A stretch of DNA of 64,000 nt from Isosphaeraceae bacterium. Lineage in GTDB: Bacteria; Planctomycetota; Planctomycetia; Isosphaerales; Isosphaeraceae. The notes under the pieces are model-generated. The model was given only the letters and a program-made list of their open reading frames with translations, was not told the DNA's origin and did not search any database. A program made the position numbers and the translations under genes. The stretch lies in NCBI GenBank assembly GCA_025356475.1, contig JANXSX010000150.1:62001-126000 (forward strand). Reading direction: 5' to 3'. This document shows, in pieces, positions 16,514-26,340 of this stretch (the stretch's first letter is position 1; every line of letters begins with the position of its first letter).

Positions 16514-19500
16514 ATGGCTAAGAAGCACGCGCGCAACGCTGGGTTCTTGATTTACGATGTCGTGTCGCTAGCCCCTCCTCCGCCTCCTCGCGATTTGCCG
16601 TTCAACATCGGGACTTTGCTGCTACCGAGGCTGATCCAAAGTATCGCCACAGGGCGACATATCGATGAAGCGAAACTCGCTGCCGCGTACCTTGTCTTCA
16701 AGAGCTGGATTGATAACCTCAACGCGGGCAAGCTCAACGAATTCTCCGAGACTCAGGTGGAAGGGGATTTCACCGGCCACTTACTGACCGCACTCGGCTA
16801 CAAGACCCAGGGCAACTCTCCGAACGAAGCGACCTTTACGATGCTCCCCAAGTGGACTGTCGAAGGGGCTGGAATTGCCGATGTCGCGCTTGGTGTCTTC
16901 CACTTTGACGAGTCCAATAAGCTGGTAGGCTCTGCCCGAGTGGTCATCGAACTCAAAGGGGCGAAGGCTGATCTCGACAAGCGTATGGGAGGCCGATCGC
17001 CCGTTGAACAGGCCTGGGTCTACCTCAATCGAAGTGAAGGGGCTGACTGGGCGATCGTCAGTAATTTTGTCGAGATTCGACTCTATCATCGTAAAGGGTC
17101 AAACTATGTGCACAGAATTCGCCTGATTGATCTGATTGATGAAGGTAGATTTGCCGAATTCTACGCTGTGTTTCATGCGGAATCTTTGCTGGGTACCGGA
17201 AATTTTCCGCACAACACAGCGTGGCTTCTCCAGCAGACCGAAGAAAAGCAAGAGACCGTGGGCGACGAACTGTACAGAGAGTATAAGGTCCGTCGCAAGG
17301 AGCTGATTCGCGAGCTAACGGTCAAAGGCTATCCGTTCGATAAATCAGTCACCGCTGCCCAGAAGTTGCTCGATCGGATTCTCTTTGTGGCGTTCGCTGA
17401 AGATCGCGGACTCTTGGACTCGTCGGGAAAGATCCTGGAAAACATAGCGACTCAAGTCGTCTTCAGACGAACCAAATGGAACAATTTCCAAGCGTTGTTC
17501 GAAGCGATCGACCTGGGCGACCCGCCCTCACAGATTCCTCAATATAATGGCGAACTCTTCAAGCCCGATGACATCCTCGACGATCGGCGGCTCCAGCTCG
17601 ACGACAAATGGGCGACCGTTTTCAAAGAGATCGGCAAGTACGACTTCAAAGACGAAGTGACCGAGGCTGTTCTGGGCCGGATCTTCGAGCTGAGTATCGA
17701 CGACATCGAACAGCTCAAACAAGAAGGCCAGAATGGTGTCGAGGCGCACCAGCCAACTCAGAAAGTGCCTGGCCGCCGCGACCTCCAAGGGGTTTTCTAC
17801 ACCAATTCGTCAATTGTTGATTATCTAGTCAATGCAGCGCTTCAGCCTGCGTATGAAGCTGAAAAGGCTCGACTCGCGATCGCGCACTCTACCGATCCTG
17901 AAGAGCCATCCGCTGCGTTCGCCCGTGCGATGATTGACTGGTTAGATCATCGCACAGTCTGCGACCCTTCATGCGGTTCGGGTGCGTTTCTTTCTCGCGC
18001 TTATAACTGGTTCGAAGATCGACGTATCCTGCTCTTGAATCAGTTGCACGACGCTGAGCCCGCCGACCCCATTTGCCAGGGCCATCCCGAAGATTGGCGA
18101 GCCCGCTCGGCCCAGTCGATCCTCAGGAATAATCTCTATGGTGTCGACCTTTCCGAAGAGTCGGTCGAGATCGCCCGACTTGCACTCTGGGTGCGGACCG
18201 CTCGTCGCGATCAAAAGCTGACCAATCTCGCTGAGAATGTGATGCGAGGCAACAGCGTCGTCAGTGATGAGAACGTCGATCAATACTTCTTCGACTGGCA
18301 AGCGCGATTCCCCCGCGTCTTCGCCAGTGGAGGATTCGACGCGATCATCGGCAACCCGCCGTATGTTCGGCAGGAGCATCTCGGACCAATCAAAGAGCAT
18401 CTCCAAGCCAACTTCCAAGCCTATCATGGCATGGCAGACTTGTATGTATACTTCTACGAACGTGGCTTAAGCCTGCTCAGACCTGGTGGACGGCTCGCCT
18501 ATGTCGTGACTAACAAATGGATGAAGGCGGGTTACGGAGAACCTCTTCGAAAACTCTTCTCGGACCATTCGTGGGTGGAATCCGTTGTTGATTTTGGGCA
18601 TGCCAAACAGTTCTTCAAGGATGTTGAGGTTTTTCCCTGTTTCTTGGTCGTGAGGAAACCGAACGAGGAGAAGTTGCCCGAGACAACGAAAGCCTGTATC
18701 GTCACTGGCAAAGATCTGGATTTAAAAGCGGTGTTAGATCAAGTGACAATTCAAGAAATTACCATTGATCGAACTCGATTTGGCTCAATGTCCTGGCAAC
18801 TCGAACCCACATCCACAATCAATCTTTTTGAGAAGATCGGACAAGGCCGAACTCCGCTTACTGAGTTCGTTGGATCTAAACCCTCTTACGGAATCAAGAC
18901 CGGCCTGAATGAAGCGTTTGTGATCGATCGACTCACAAAGGAAAAGCTCATTCGTGATGATCCCAAATCTGCGGAGGTCATCAAGCCCTTCCTTCGAGGG
19001 CGAGACATCACCCGGTGGTCGTCCACTTGGGGTGGGCTCTACTTGATCTTCACAAGGCGTGGGATACAAATCGATCAATTTCCAGCGATCAAGAAGCATC
19101 TATCACTTTTTCGTGCTTGCTTGGAACCTAAACCCCCCGACTGGCAAGGAGATGCCTGGGCTGGTAGAAAATTGGGTTCGTACGCCTGGTATGAGATCCA
19201 AGACTCTATTGATTACTGGGAAGAATTTGAAAGTGCCAAGATTTTTTATCAAGTTATCCAAACACATCCGAGTTATTCGTTAGATCTGAGCGGTTGTCTA
19301 GGTAACGACAAGACATTCTTTATTTTATCCCAAGATCTTTATCTGCTTTCTGTCCTAAATTCACCCCTCATGTGGTGGCATAATTTCCGTTTCTTACCAC
19401 ATATGATCAATGATGCTTTGACTCCTCAGGGTTTCAAAATGGAGTCCCTTCCGATCGCGATCCCCACCAAAAAAATTCGTGGGGCGACTGAGAAAGTCGC

Positions 19501-19882
19501 ACGACGGCTCATTCAGATCACTAAGTCTCAACACACAACTTGCGCCGATCTCCTCGACTGGCTTAAGGTCGAATTCGAGATTGCCGAGCCAAACACGAAG
19601 CTGCAGAATCCAATCGGGCTCGATTCGGATGCGTTGATTCGTGAGGTCAAGAAAATGCGCGGCAAGTTGAAGGGGCTGACAAATCCCCAATTGAAGGCAC
19701 TTCGAGATGAGTACGTGCGTTCGATCGACCCCGCCCGGCTATTAGCGGACGAGGCTCGGGGACTGGAGTTACAGATTCATGACCTGGTGAACGAAGCATA
19801 TGGCCTTTCTCCTGACGAAGTCCGCTTGATGTGGGATACAGCGCCTCCCCGGATGCCAATCGCTCGCCCACCTGGGGTCTAG
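16514..19882 (+). CDS. type IIG restriction-modification enzyme (Eco57I-like)
   Basis: A single chain of 1122 residues combines endonuclease and adenine methyltransferase. The N-terminal part has a PD-(D/E)xK-type site, D123 and E146-L-K148 (GIADVALG ... VIELKGAK). The methyltransferase domain has motif I DPSCGSGAF at about 484 and motif IV NPPY at about 614. The C-terminal part contains IKPFLRGRDITRW, typical of the target-recognition region. Such enzymes cut at a distance from an asymmetric site and methylate one strand. No separate S or M gene accompanies it. ATG at 16514 is chosen; TTG at 16487 is an alternative. Isolated R-M genes are often horizontally acquired. Confidence 0.9.
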   Translation: MAKKHARNAGFLIYDVVSLAPPPPPRDLPFNIGTLLLPRLIQSIATGRHIDEAKLAAAYLVFKSWIDNLNAGKLNEFSETQVEGDFTGHLLTALGYKTQGNSPNEATFTMLPKWTVEGAGIADVALGVFHFDESNKLVGSARVVIELKGAKADLDKRMGGRSPVEQAWVYLNRSEGADWAIVSNFVEIRLYHRKGSNYVHRIRLIDLIDEGRFAEFYAVFHAESLLGTGNFPHNTAWLLQQTEEKQETVGDELYREYKVRRKELIRELTVKGYPFDKSVTAAQKLLDRILFVAFAEDRGLLDSSGKILENIATQVVFRRTKWNNFQALFEAIDLGDPPSQIPQYNGELFKPDDILDDRRLQLDDKWATVFKEIGKYDFKDEVTEAVLGRIFELSIDDIEQLKQEGQNGVEAHQPTQKVPGRRDLQGVFYTNSSIVDYLVNAALQPAYEAEKARLAIAHSTDPEEPSAAFARAMIDWLDHRTVCDPSCGSGAFLSRAYNWFEDRRILLLNQLHDAEPADPICQGHPEDWRARSAQSILRNNLYGVDLSEESVEIARLALWVRTARRDQKLTNLAENVMRGNSVVSDENVDQYFFDWQARFPRVFASGGFDAIIGNPPYVRQEHLGPIKEHLQANFQAYHGMADLYVYFYERGLSLLRPGGRLAYVVTNKWMKAGYGEPLRKLFSDHSWVESVVDFGHAKQFFKDVEVFPCFLVVRKPNEEKLPETTKACIVTGKDLDLKAVLDQVTIQEITIDRTRFGSMSWQLEPTSTINLFEKIGQGRTPLTEFVGSKPSYGIKTGLNEAFVIDRLTKEKLIRDDPKSAEVIKPFLRGRDITRWSSTWGGLYLIFTRRGIQIDQFPAIKKHLSLFRACLEPKPPDWQGDAWAGRKLGSYAWYEIQDSIDYWEEFESAKIFYQVIQTHPSYSLDLSGCLGNDKTFFILSQDLYLLSVLNSPLMWWHNFRFLPHMINDALTPQGFKMESLPIAIPTKKIRGATEKVARRLIQITKSQHTTCADLLDWLKVEFEIAEPNTKLQNPIGLDSDALIREVKKMRGKLKGLTNPQLKALRDEYVRSIDPARLLADEARGLELQIHDLVNEAYGLSPDEVRLMWDTAPPRMPIARPPGV

Positions 19883-19935
19883 AGATCGATATTTGTAGAT
19901 TTTATGGAGAATGAGAGGTCAGTGCCACCCTCCCA

Positions 19936-20060
19936 TTATTGAGCCGGGTGGTCTAGGTCGACGCTGAAGTCGCGAATGGCCCCGACCTCTCGGACGATCG
20001 CCGAAGACTCCAGGCTGAGCTTGCTGGCGGGCAAGTCGGTTTCGCGGTTCGTTGGTTTCA
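19936..20060 (-). pseudogene. coding-like tail downstream of short DUF1559, other frame
   Basis: Downstream of the short DUF1559 stop, a different frame stays open to a TAA at 19936-19938 and reads as sensible protein ([17 protein letters not shown], then SSAIVREVGAIRDFSVDLD). It has no start or ribosome site of its own. It could be the remainder of the DUF1559 gene after a frameshift, or a relic of a neighbour fused by deletion. Evidence is limited to the coding-like composition. Confidence 0.35.
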
Positions 20061-20351
20061 GATCTGCACGATCCTGTTCAGGTCTAATGGCTCGGTCTGG
20101 TCGCTTCCTAATGCATCGGAGCCGGTGATATCGTCGAGCCCGTTCAGAAAGGGCTGGATGACGCCCTTGGGTGCCGACTCGAAATTATTGAGGCCGATCA
20201 GAAGTTGCTTGACGTTGTTGACACATTGGGCACGTCGCCCTGCCTCGCGGGTTGCCTGGACAGCGGGTAACAGCAAGGCGATCAGGACCGCAATGATCGC
20301 GATCACAACCAGCAGCTCGATCAGGGTGAATCCTCGGGATCGGCTCTTCAT
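20058..20351 (-). CDS. short DUF1559-like pseudopilin (97 aa), probably truncated
   Basis: The protein begins with a basic leader and the [17 protein letters not shown] segment, then [19 protein letters not shown], as in full DUF1559 proteins, but stops after 97 residues instead of about 300. The C-terminal H-x-G-G and LFADGS-type segment is missing. ATG at 20351 is used; a GTG at 20363 is closer to GGAG. An open frame with coding character continues past the stop (19936-20060), so a frameshift or deletion may have shortened it. It may be a working short form, since only the N-terminal segment is needed for membrane targeting, but decay is more likely. Confidence 0.6.
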   Translation of the reverse strand: MKSRSRGFTLIELLVVIAIIAVLIALLLPAVQATREAGRRAQCVNNVKQLLIGLNNFESAPKGVIQPFLNGLDDITGSDALGSDQTEPLDLNRIVQI

Positions 20352-20629
20352 CTTGAGAATCACTCCGCTTTCTGGTGCACGTCATCCGAAAACTTATACA
20401 TGAATATAATGACTGAGGAATGTGTGAACGGAGGTGCAGGAGCTATGAAGATTCATAGAAGAGACAATTTCTGGATATGCTGGGCTGTGATGCAGACATT
20501 CCAGCAGCCCTAAAAAGAAAATCCGAAAATGCATCCCGCTTGCGATAGTTTCCTTAATGAGAAGGTATTTGCGGACCGATACTCTTTGCGTGGTTTATCC
20601 AGAATGCCAAGATATCGGGAGAGTGGAAC

Positions 20630-21508
20630 ATGTCGGACGTGGAACAAGGTGCGATTGCATCGGATACGCTGGTCGTAAGGGGTAAGATCTTACCCAAAAC
20701 CCTGCCGGCAGACGACCACCACCTGGCGGATCCCAATGGGCATTTCGCTCGGGGATACAGCAAATTGGTCAAAGAACGCGACGAAGCTCGTGAGGTCATC
20801 GAGCTATGGCGGGGTTCATTGTCGCGCCACCATCGGACGCTCTGGCATGTCGATCGGGAATTCGAAGCGATCAAGATCGCCCAGAATCTAAACAAGAAGG
20901 CGGACATCGTCGTCACGAAGCTTCGGACGACGATGCATGGTTGCCGATACCTCATCGCCCAGTGGATTTTCGTCCGGAGCTATCTCCAAGATCCCGATTT
21001 TGATGGCGATCTTCCTCCTGAGGCGCATAATCTCGCGGCGGCACTTGCAGGGGTGCCGATCGAGTACCGTGACCATCAACCCAGTTATGAACCTAACCCC
21101 TTCGTATCGATCGACGCCAAGCGCCAGCATATCGGCGAGTACATCGACAACAAGCTCGCCGATCTGAGGATTCTGCTTGAAGCCCACACCATTGAGGATC
21201 ACGACAAGCGTGAACTCGCAATCGCGATGCCCGAGTCGTTTCCCGACGAAACTCTGAAGCGGTGCGCCCGCTGCATTGCCAAGTGTGAGCGCGATCTCAC
21301 AGTGATGTGGAAGCATTTCAAGAAAGAAGTTGTCAAACCGACCGAGCCCAAACCCGTCAAAGCGAAGGCCAAGAAGACGGTCTCGCCGCCGGTCGAAGAA
21401 CGGAAGGTTCAGGTTGACTTCCCAGGGGTCCAAGACGAGAAAACCGTCAGCCCAACCCTTCCGGATCCCGTCCTGCTCGCGGCGGGTTCCGAAGTTCGTC
21501 GGCTCTAA
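20630..21508 (+). CDS. hypothetical protein, lysine-rich C-terminus (292 aa)
   Basis: A soluble protein with a largely helical middle part: KLVKERDEAREVIELWRGSL near 45, then EFEAIKIAQNLNKKADIV, and a cluster CARCIAKCERDL near 226. The C-terminal 60 residues are rich in Lys/Pro/Val (KPVKAKAKKTV), suggesting a disordered or nucleic-acid-binding tail. No signal peptide. I recognise no family. ATG at 20630 follows GAGAGTGGAAC. It is not packed against neighbours. Confidence 0.55.
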   Translation: MSDVEQGAIASDTLVVRGKILPKTLPADDHHLADPNGHFARGYSKLVKERDEAREVIELWRGSLSRHHRTLWHVDREFEAIKIAQNLNKKADIVVTKLRTTMHGCRYLIAQWIFVRSYLQDPDFDGDLPPEAHNLAAALAGVPIEYRDHQPSYEPNPFVSIDAKRQHIGEYIDNKLADLRILLEAHTIEDHDKRELAIAMPESFPDETLKRCARCIAKCERDLTVMWKHFKKEVVKPTEPKPVKAKAKKTVSPPVEERKVQVDFPGVQDEKTVSPTLPDPVLLAAGSEVRRL

Positions 21509-21551
21509 CGGTTCTTACGATCGTTCGCTCTTTGACAATTCGGATCGAGAA

Positions 21552-22412
21552 TTACGTGAGCCCCGCCCGGGCCTTCATGAACGCCAGTCCTTGGCGGCAA
21601 AGGTCCATCCGATCGGGGAACAGGTCGCGCCAAACCTTGGTCGCGGCGGCAAGTGCCGGCAGTGCTCGGCCAAAGGCCTCAATCGTGATATATCCGTCAT
21701 AACCCGACGCCTTCAGGCCGCTGAAGACCCCATCCCAATCGACCTGTCCTGTTCCCGGGATACCGCGATCGTTCTCCGAAATGTGAACATGTATCGTTTG
21801 CTTGGAGCAAGAGGCGATCGCCTTGGCCTGGCTCTTCTCTTCGATGTGAGCATGAAAGCTATCGTACATCATCCGCAAGTTGGGATGGTTGACCGCATCG
21901 ACATACTTGGCGGTATCTGCCGCCGTGGTGAGGAAGTAGATTTCAAAGCGATTCAGGTACTCCGCAGCCAGCCGGATTTTGCGAGCCTGGGCGTTCTCGG
22001 CCATCAAACGCATGGTATCAACACCATGCTTAAATTCGTCGTCGGTCGGTCCATTCCCCGAGAAGACCCCGATCGCTGAGTGGATCGGCCCGCAAAGGAT
22101 CTCACACCCAAACGCGGCTGCGCAGTCCAGAACCTTGTTAAAGTGCTCGACCGCTGCCTTGCGGATCGCCGCGTCAGGTGAGATCGGGTTGGTATCCGGC
22201 CCCATCACAGTGACCGCCGTCACCCCGAAGCCGAGGGACTTCAGCCGCCCGCCGAGCCGTTCATAGGGCTTCAGGTCATCGACATTGAACACGGGGACTT
22301 CGACCGCGTCAAAGCCGATTGACTTGAGTTCGTCGAGCACCGAGTCATGTTCTTCTGTGATCTCAGTGCCCCAGAGGAGCAGATTCATGCCGGTTTTCAT
22401 CGGTCGGATCAT
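21552..22412 (-). CDS. sugar phosphate isomerase/epimerase (tagatose/psicose 3-epimerase-like)
   Basis: This 286-residue TIM barrel of the AP_endonuc_2 type carries the four metal-binding positions of the ketose 3-epimerase group: E in AAEYLNRFE, D and H in MMYDSFHAHIEE, H in HVHISENDRG and E in ITIEAFG. Relatives interconvert ketoses at C3 using Mn2+ or Co2+. It is the last gene of a four-gene minus-strand operon that includes another TIM-barrel protein, an oxidoreductase and a cupin, so it acts on a free sugar or sugar-acid. ATG at 22412 used; a second in-frame ATG lies four codons later. Confidence 0.8.
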   Translation of the reverse strand: MIRPMKTGMNLLLWGTEITEEHDSVLDELKSIGFDAVEVPVFNVDDLKPYERLGGRLKSLGFGVTAVTVMGPDTNPISPDAAIRKAAVEHFNKVLDCAAAFGCEILCGPIHSAIGVFSGNGPTDDEFKHGVDTMRLMAENAQARKIRLAAEYLNRFEIYFLTTAADTAKYVDAVNHPNLRMMYDSFHAHIEEKSQAKAIASCSKQTIHVHISENDRGIPGTGQVDWDGVFSGLKASGYDGYITIEAFGRALPALAAATKVWRDLFPDRMDLCRQGLAFMKARAGLT

Positions 22413-22477
22413 CCCGAGGAGTTGGATTTAGACTTCCGGCGAGTGATTCGATAGAATCCTCACCTGGGCTTCGACAG

Positions 22478-22497
22478 CCCTCTCCCAGGGGAGAGGG
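22478..22497. repeat. intergenic palindrome CCCTCTCCC/GGGAGAGGG, copy 1
   Basis: CCCTCTCCC pairs with GGGAGAGGG around a very short loop, 28 bases downstream of the oxidoreductase stop. A nearly identical palindrome lies at 30766-30787 downstream of xylulokinase, also after a minus-strand gene. The recurrence suggests a small repeat family, perhaps a terminator-like or REP-like element. Confidence 0.5.
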
Positions 22498-22524
22498 TTT
22501 GTTCGGCTAGACCCAAATATGTAA

Positions 22525-23673
22525 TCAAACCGGAACGACCGTTTGCCACTGACCAACTTCGGCAGAGTCGAGCACCGCATCGCAGACGGCTTGTGTCGAC
22601 AGAGCCTCACGGAAGGTCGGGCTTGTCGGCTTTCCGGCGGCGAGATCGGCCAGGAAGTCGGCCACGTGGTGGACGAAGGTGTGCTCATAACCGATCTGAA
22701 GACCGGGCACCCACCAGTGCTTCATGTAAGGCTGATCGGCGTCGGTCACATGAACCGATCGCCAACCTCGAATGATCGAGTCGTCACTATGGGCGAAATA
22801 CTGCAAGCGGTGCAGGTCGTGAAGATCCCACTTGATTGATGCCTTCTCGCCATTGATCTCGAAGGTGTAGAGCGCCTTGTGACCTCGGGCGTAACGGGTC
22901 GACTCGAAGAGTCCGAGCGAGCCGTTCTCGAAGCGACAGAGGAATGCGCAGGCGTCGTCGATCTTGACGGGCTCGACCTTGCCGGTGAGGGTATGTTTCC
23001 GTTCTTTGATGAACGTTTCCGTCATCGCCGAGACGGTCGTGATCCCACCGTTCAGCCAGAGTGCGGTGTCGATACAATGGGCGAGCAAGTCACCGGTCAC
23101 GCCCGATCCAGCAGCGGCAGCGTCAAGCCTCCAGAGGCCTGCGCCCCCTTGGGGGAGGTCGCTCGAAATTGTCCAATCCTGCAAGAAGTTGGCCCGATAG
23201 TGGAAAATCTTGCCGAGCCGGCCCTCGTCGATCAGTTGCTTAGCGAGACTCACCGCAGGGACGCGTCGATAGTTATACCAGACCGTGTTGGCCACGCCGG
23301 CGGCCTCAATGGCGTCGACCATCTTGGTCCCCTCGGCCAGATCCATCGACAGGGGCTTTTCGCAGAGGATCATCTTACCGGCCTTGGCGGCGGCAATCGC
23401 GATCTCGGCGTGGGTGTTGTTTGGGGTACAGATATCAACCGCGTCGATATCCTTGCGGTTGACAAGGGTTTGCCAATCGGTCTCGATTGACTCGTAGCCC
23501 CACTGGTCGGCGAACTTCTGAGTTGCCTCAGCGCTCCGACCGCACACGGCCTTCAGGACCGGACGATACTCGAGGTCGAAGAAGTCGTTGACCCGCTTAT
23601 AGGCGTTCGAGTGGGTCCGGCCCATGAAGCCATAGCCGACGAGCCCGATGTTCAAAGGTTTCTTGGCTGCCAT
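22525..23673 (-). CDS. Gfo/Idh/MocA family oxidoreductase
   Basis: The 382-residue protein has the Rossmann start [18 protein letters not shown], then [22 protein letters not shown] and the EKP motif ([11 protein letters not shown]) with the catalytic lysine, as in inositol dehydrogenase and glucose-fructose oxidoreductase relatives. The enzyme oxidises or reduces a sugar or inositol hydroxyl with NAD(P). ATG at 23673. It sits between two TIM-barrel isomerase genes. The gap to the next gene downstream (21552-22412) holds a small palindrome. The substrate is not predictable. Confidence 0.9.
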   Translation of the reverse strand: MAAKKPLNIGLVGYGFMGRTHSNAYKRVNDFFDLEYRPVLKAVCGRSAEATQKFADQWGYESIETDWQTLVNRKDIDAVDICTPNNTHAEIAIAAAKAGKMILCEKPLSMDLAEGTKMVDAIEAAGVANTVWYNYRRVPAVSLAKQLIDEGRLGKIFHYRANFLQDWTISSDLPQGGAGLWRLDAAAAGSGVTGDLLAHCIDTALWLNGGITTVSAMTETFIKERKHTLTGKVEPVKIDDACAFLCRFENGSLGLFESTRYARGHKALYTFEINGEKASIKWDLHDLHRLQYFAHSDDSIIRGWRSVHVTDADQPYMKHWWVPGLQIGYEHTFVHHVADFLADLAAGKPTSPTFREALSTQAVCDAVLDSAEVGQWQTVVPV

Positions 23674-23734
23674 AATTCACCGAAAGAGAAAAGAATAGTC
23701 CGTTGATGTAGATATGAAAATGTGAACAGGAATG

Positions 23735-24790
23735 TCAAGCTTGCCAGCCGTGGGCATCTCGCACGGCGATCATGGCGGAGAGGATGTCGTTCCAGGTCTT
23801 GGGATTCATCATGACCTCGTTGGGGAACATACATCCATCCCAGCAGATATGCTTGAACGCCTTTGTGACTTTGCCCGACTCATCACGCATCCAGAAACCG
23901 GCATGATGAGGAATGTCGAGCTTGCCATTAGGATCGGTCGCCAAGCAATGTCGGCCTGTATGGTCATGTGAGCCTGATCCAAACACGGTCGCGTCGTTTT
24001 GGGCGATGTGGAAGTCGATCGTCCAAGGCCTTAGCGCTGCGGTCAACGTCTTCAGCGCGTCATCAAGAACGGCAGGATCTTGCCAGTCATATCCAGCAGG
24101 CAGGATGCGATCTTCTGGAGCATTCTCGCCCAACGTGTAGAGCAGCGTATGGGCCATATCGGCCTGGAAACCGACTGTTTCGGGCTCTCCGACCCGTTCG
24201 AGGAGGTCCACCATCGTTCGCCAGGAATGCATGCCCGCCCAGCAAATCTCTCCCTCGGCCGCGAGCCTTTCGCCATGGTCACGAGCAATGACCGCAGCCT
24301 GTTTGAAGGTCTCAGCAATCTTGGCCTGATTCCCCTTGGGATCGGCCGCCCAGTCGCCTGGCCCCGTTGCCGTGTCGATCCGAACGATGCCATAAGGACG
24401 GACGCCAAGCTCGCGCAACGTCTTGGCGATATGGCAACCTTTTCGGACTTGCTCCAGGAATTTGGTCCGGCCCTCCCCCTCGTCCATTGCCGATCCACCA
24501 CCAGTGGGGGGCCAGACCGGCGCGACCACGGAGCCGATCACCAAGCCTCGCGAGCGAACCTTCTCGGCAAGGACTTTCAAGTCATCCAGAGATGAGTCGA
24601 TATCGACATGGGGAGCAAACAAAAACAGATCGACACCATCGAACTTGATCCCATCTACGGACGCGGCAGCCGTCAGGTCGAGCATGGTGTCAAGTGGAAT
24701 TGCCGGCTCGGAACCCTCACCCTTACCGACAACCCCGGGCCAGGCCGCATTATGAAGCTTCGGGAACGTGTTGGGATGGCTTGCGCTCAT
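23735..24790 (-). CDS. TIM-barrel sugar isomerase/epimerase-like protein
   Basis: The 351-residue protein is an AP_endonuc_2-type TIM barrel of the kind often found beside Gfo/Idh/MocA enzymes in planctomycetes. Metal-site-like elements are visible: [40 protein letters not shown] and HDHTGRHC. Its barrel lacks the classical E/D/H/E spacing of the downstream epimerase, so it may act on a different compound. It lies 115 bases after the cupin gene and 61 before the oxidoreductase. Function is inferred from fold and context. Confidence 0.75.
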   Translation of the reverse strand: MSASHPNTFPKLHNAAWPGVVGKGEGSEPAIPLDTMLDLTAAASVDGIKFDGVDLFLFAPHVDIDSSLDDLKVLAEKVRSRGLVIGSVVAPVWPPTGGGSAMDEGEGRTKFLEQVRKGCHIAKTLRELGVRPYGIVRIDTATGPGDWAADPKGNQAKIAETFKQAAVIARDHGERLAAEGEICWAGMHSWRTMVDLLERVGEPETVGFQADMAHTLLYTLGENAPEDRILPAGYDWQDPAVLDDALKTLTAALRPWTIDFHIAQNDATVFGSGSHDHTGRHCLATDPNGKLDIPHHAGFWMRDESGKVTKAFKHICWDGCMFPNEVMMNPKTWNDILSAMIAVRDAHGWQA

Positions 24791-24905
24791 AGAATCAGCC
24801 TCGGATTGTCGGGGAGGGATTTCGGATATGTTGAGATTTGACCAATGGTTTGAGTCTTGGGATCAGAATATGACCCCAAGACAACGCCTGAGTGACCGGA
24901 GTCGA

Positions 24906-26135
24906 TTAAGCCCGCTTAGCGTGATCGCCGACACTTGGTGCCTTGGGATGAACATCAGGCCCAAAGTACCTAAGGCTGACGAAAACCTCGGTCCCGGTGT
25001 TGGTGAATGTGACGCCGTCGCCAGCCTTCTTGGCGGTCACGAAGACCTCATCCTTAGTCACTTCACCGAAGCGGATGAAGACCGGGCAATCGACATCGAG
25101 CTTGCCGATCGTGCCACGGCCCTGGGTAACGATCAGGCCATAAGCCCCATTGTCCTTGATGGTTACCGACTTGCCCGGCTCGACCGTGAGCTCTTTGGCG
25201 CTGAAGAGATCTTTGCCTTTGACCTTGCCGTAGACGATCCACTTGTCCACATATCCATGGCCATCACCCCCCGTGGCGACGATCGGTTCAAGGTAGTTAT
25301 GGGCCTTGAAGTCGGGATCGACGTTCAGTTCCCAGTCGAGTTGTTCAACCAGGTAATCAAGGTCCTGATGCTTGTCGGCAGGAACGTCTTTGACGAGCAA
25401 GTCCCAAGGAACGCGTCGGCCTTCGACCATCGACTGGTACATGCCGAATACATCCGAACCCCACTGAGGCTCATATGTGACGAGCGAGCCTGGGGCATGA
25501 AGCACGCATGGGGGGATCAGCCACCCTGTACCGGGCTTGAGCCGATAGGCCTTCGAGTAGTCGAGGATCCCATTATCCCCTTCGTTCCATCGGCCCAGGC
25601 AGCGGCGGATCTCGTCCTTGGTCGTGCCGGGCTCAAGACCCATGAACGTATAAGGGAAGTTGTTGCCTGTCCAGTTCAGTTGGGGGGGGAAGTAATAACT
25701 CTCGGGCTTGCCCTCCCGCCCGAGCAGAGCCGCCTGTTCGGCCGACTGGTGCATGTGGTGAGGGATCGGGCCCATGTTGTCAAAGAACTTGCTATAGACC
25801 GGCCACTTCTTATACTTCGACCACATGGCCGAACCGATCATCTCCGCCCCATGGGCGTCGATGGCGTCCTTGAGAGTGAATTTCTTGCCCTCATGAACGA
25901 CGTAGCTCAGCCCTTCATCGGCCGGTGCCCCTTCGTTCGCGGCGGCGGTTGTTGATGAGAACCAACGTTCGTCGATGCCGCCTCGGTGGGTACCAAGTGC
26001 GTAAAGATCTTGCGGGGCCAGCTTGAGGCGCTGACCGGGCATCAAGAACGAGCGGGGCACCCAGGTGGGGGCCAGCCGAAGAATACCCTCACCCGCGTCG
26101 AGGGCCGCGCGAGCTGCTGTGTGCTGATCGCTCAT
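24906..26135 (-). CDS. cupin-fold protein, phosphomannose-isomerase-like
   Basis: The 409-residue protein has two cupin-like halves. The first has IPHHMHQSAEQAALLG followed by KPESYYFPPQLN, resembling the His-x-His...Glu metal site of type I mannose-6-phosphate isomerases; GWLIPPCVLHAPGS provides a later histidine. The second half (about 300-400) is a second beta-sandwich domain. ATG at 26135 is the operon's first start. The neighbours suggest it isomerises or binds a sugar derivative. The identity with a named enzyme is not proven. Confidence 0.65.
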   Translation of the reverse strand: MSDQHTAARAALDAGEGILRLAPTWVPRSFLMPGQRLKLAPQDLYALGTHRGGIDERWFSSTTAAANEGAPADEGLSYVVHEGKKFTLKDAIDAHGAEMIGSAMWSKYKKWPVYSKFFDNMGPIPHHMHQSAEQAALLGREGKPESYYFPPQLNWTGNNFPYTFMGLEPGTTKDEIRRCLGRWNEGDNGILDYSKAYRLKPGTGWLIPPCVLHAPGSLVTYEPQWGSDVFGMYQSMVEGRRVPWDLLVKDVPADKHQDLDYLVEQLDWELNVDPDFKAHNYLEPIVATGGDGHGYVDKWIVYGKVKGKDLFSAKELTVEPGKSVTIKDNGAYGLIVTQGRGTIGKLDVDCPVFIRFGEVTKDEVFVTAKKAGDGVTFTNTGTEVFVSLRYFGPDVHPKAPSVGDHAKRA

Positions 26136-26209
26136 CCGTCACTATCCCCTGACCTATCGTGGATTGATGGACCCATCGGTCTCGGCTAGTGCCGAACCGT
26201 GATTGGCCT

Positions 26210-26251
26210 CGACGCAAACCTCACAGGACGAGGGACCGTCCGTTTGCGTCG
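26210..26251. terminator. hairpin between the membrane-protein gene and the cupin operon
   Basis: CGACGCAAAC at 26210-26219 pairs with GTTTGCGTCG at 26242-26251, and an inner GGACG/CGTCC stem can form next to it. It lies downstream of the gene ending at 26341 and upstream of the cupin start, so it may end the first transcript. No T-run. Confidence 0.35.
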
Positions 26252-26340
26252 GGAAGCATTGTTGTAAAGGGTAAGAGGCCCCGACGCAAGCAAAATTGAG
26301 CGTGCCTTGGGCCACTCGCCCACTTTCTCCCGAACCACAC

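Noticed and set aside
24768-25955. 395-residue open frame on the plus strand over the cupin gene
   Set aside because: Antisense to a conserved cupin with metal-site histidines, no ribosome site, and the product resembles no protein.
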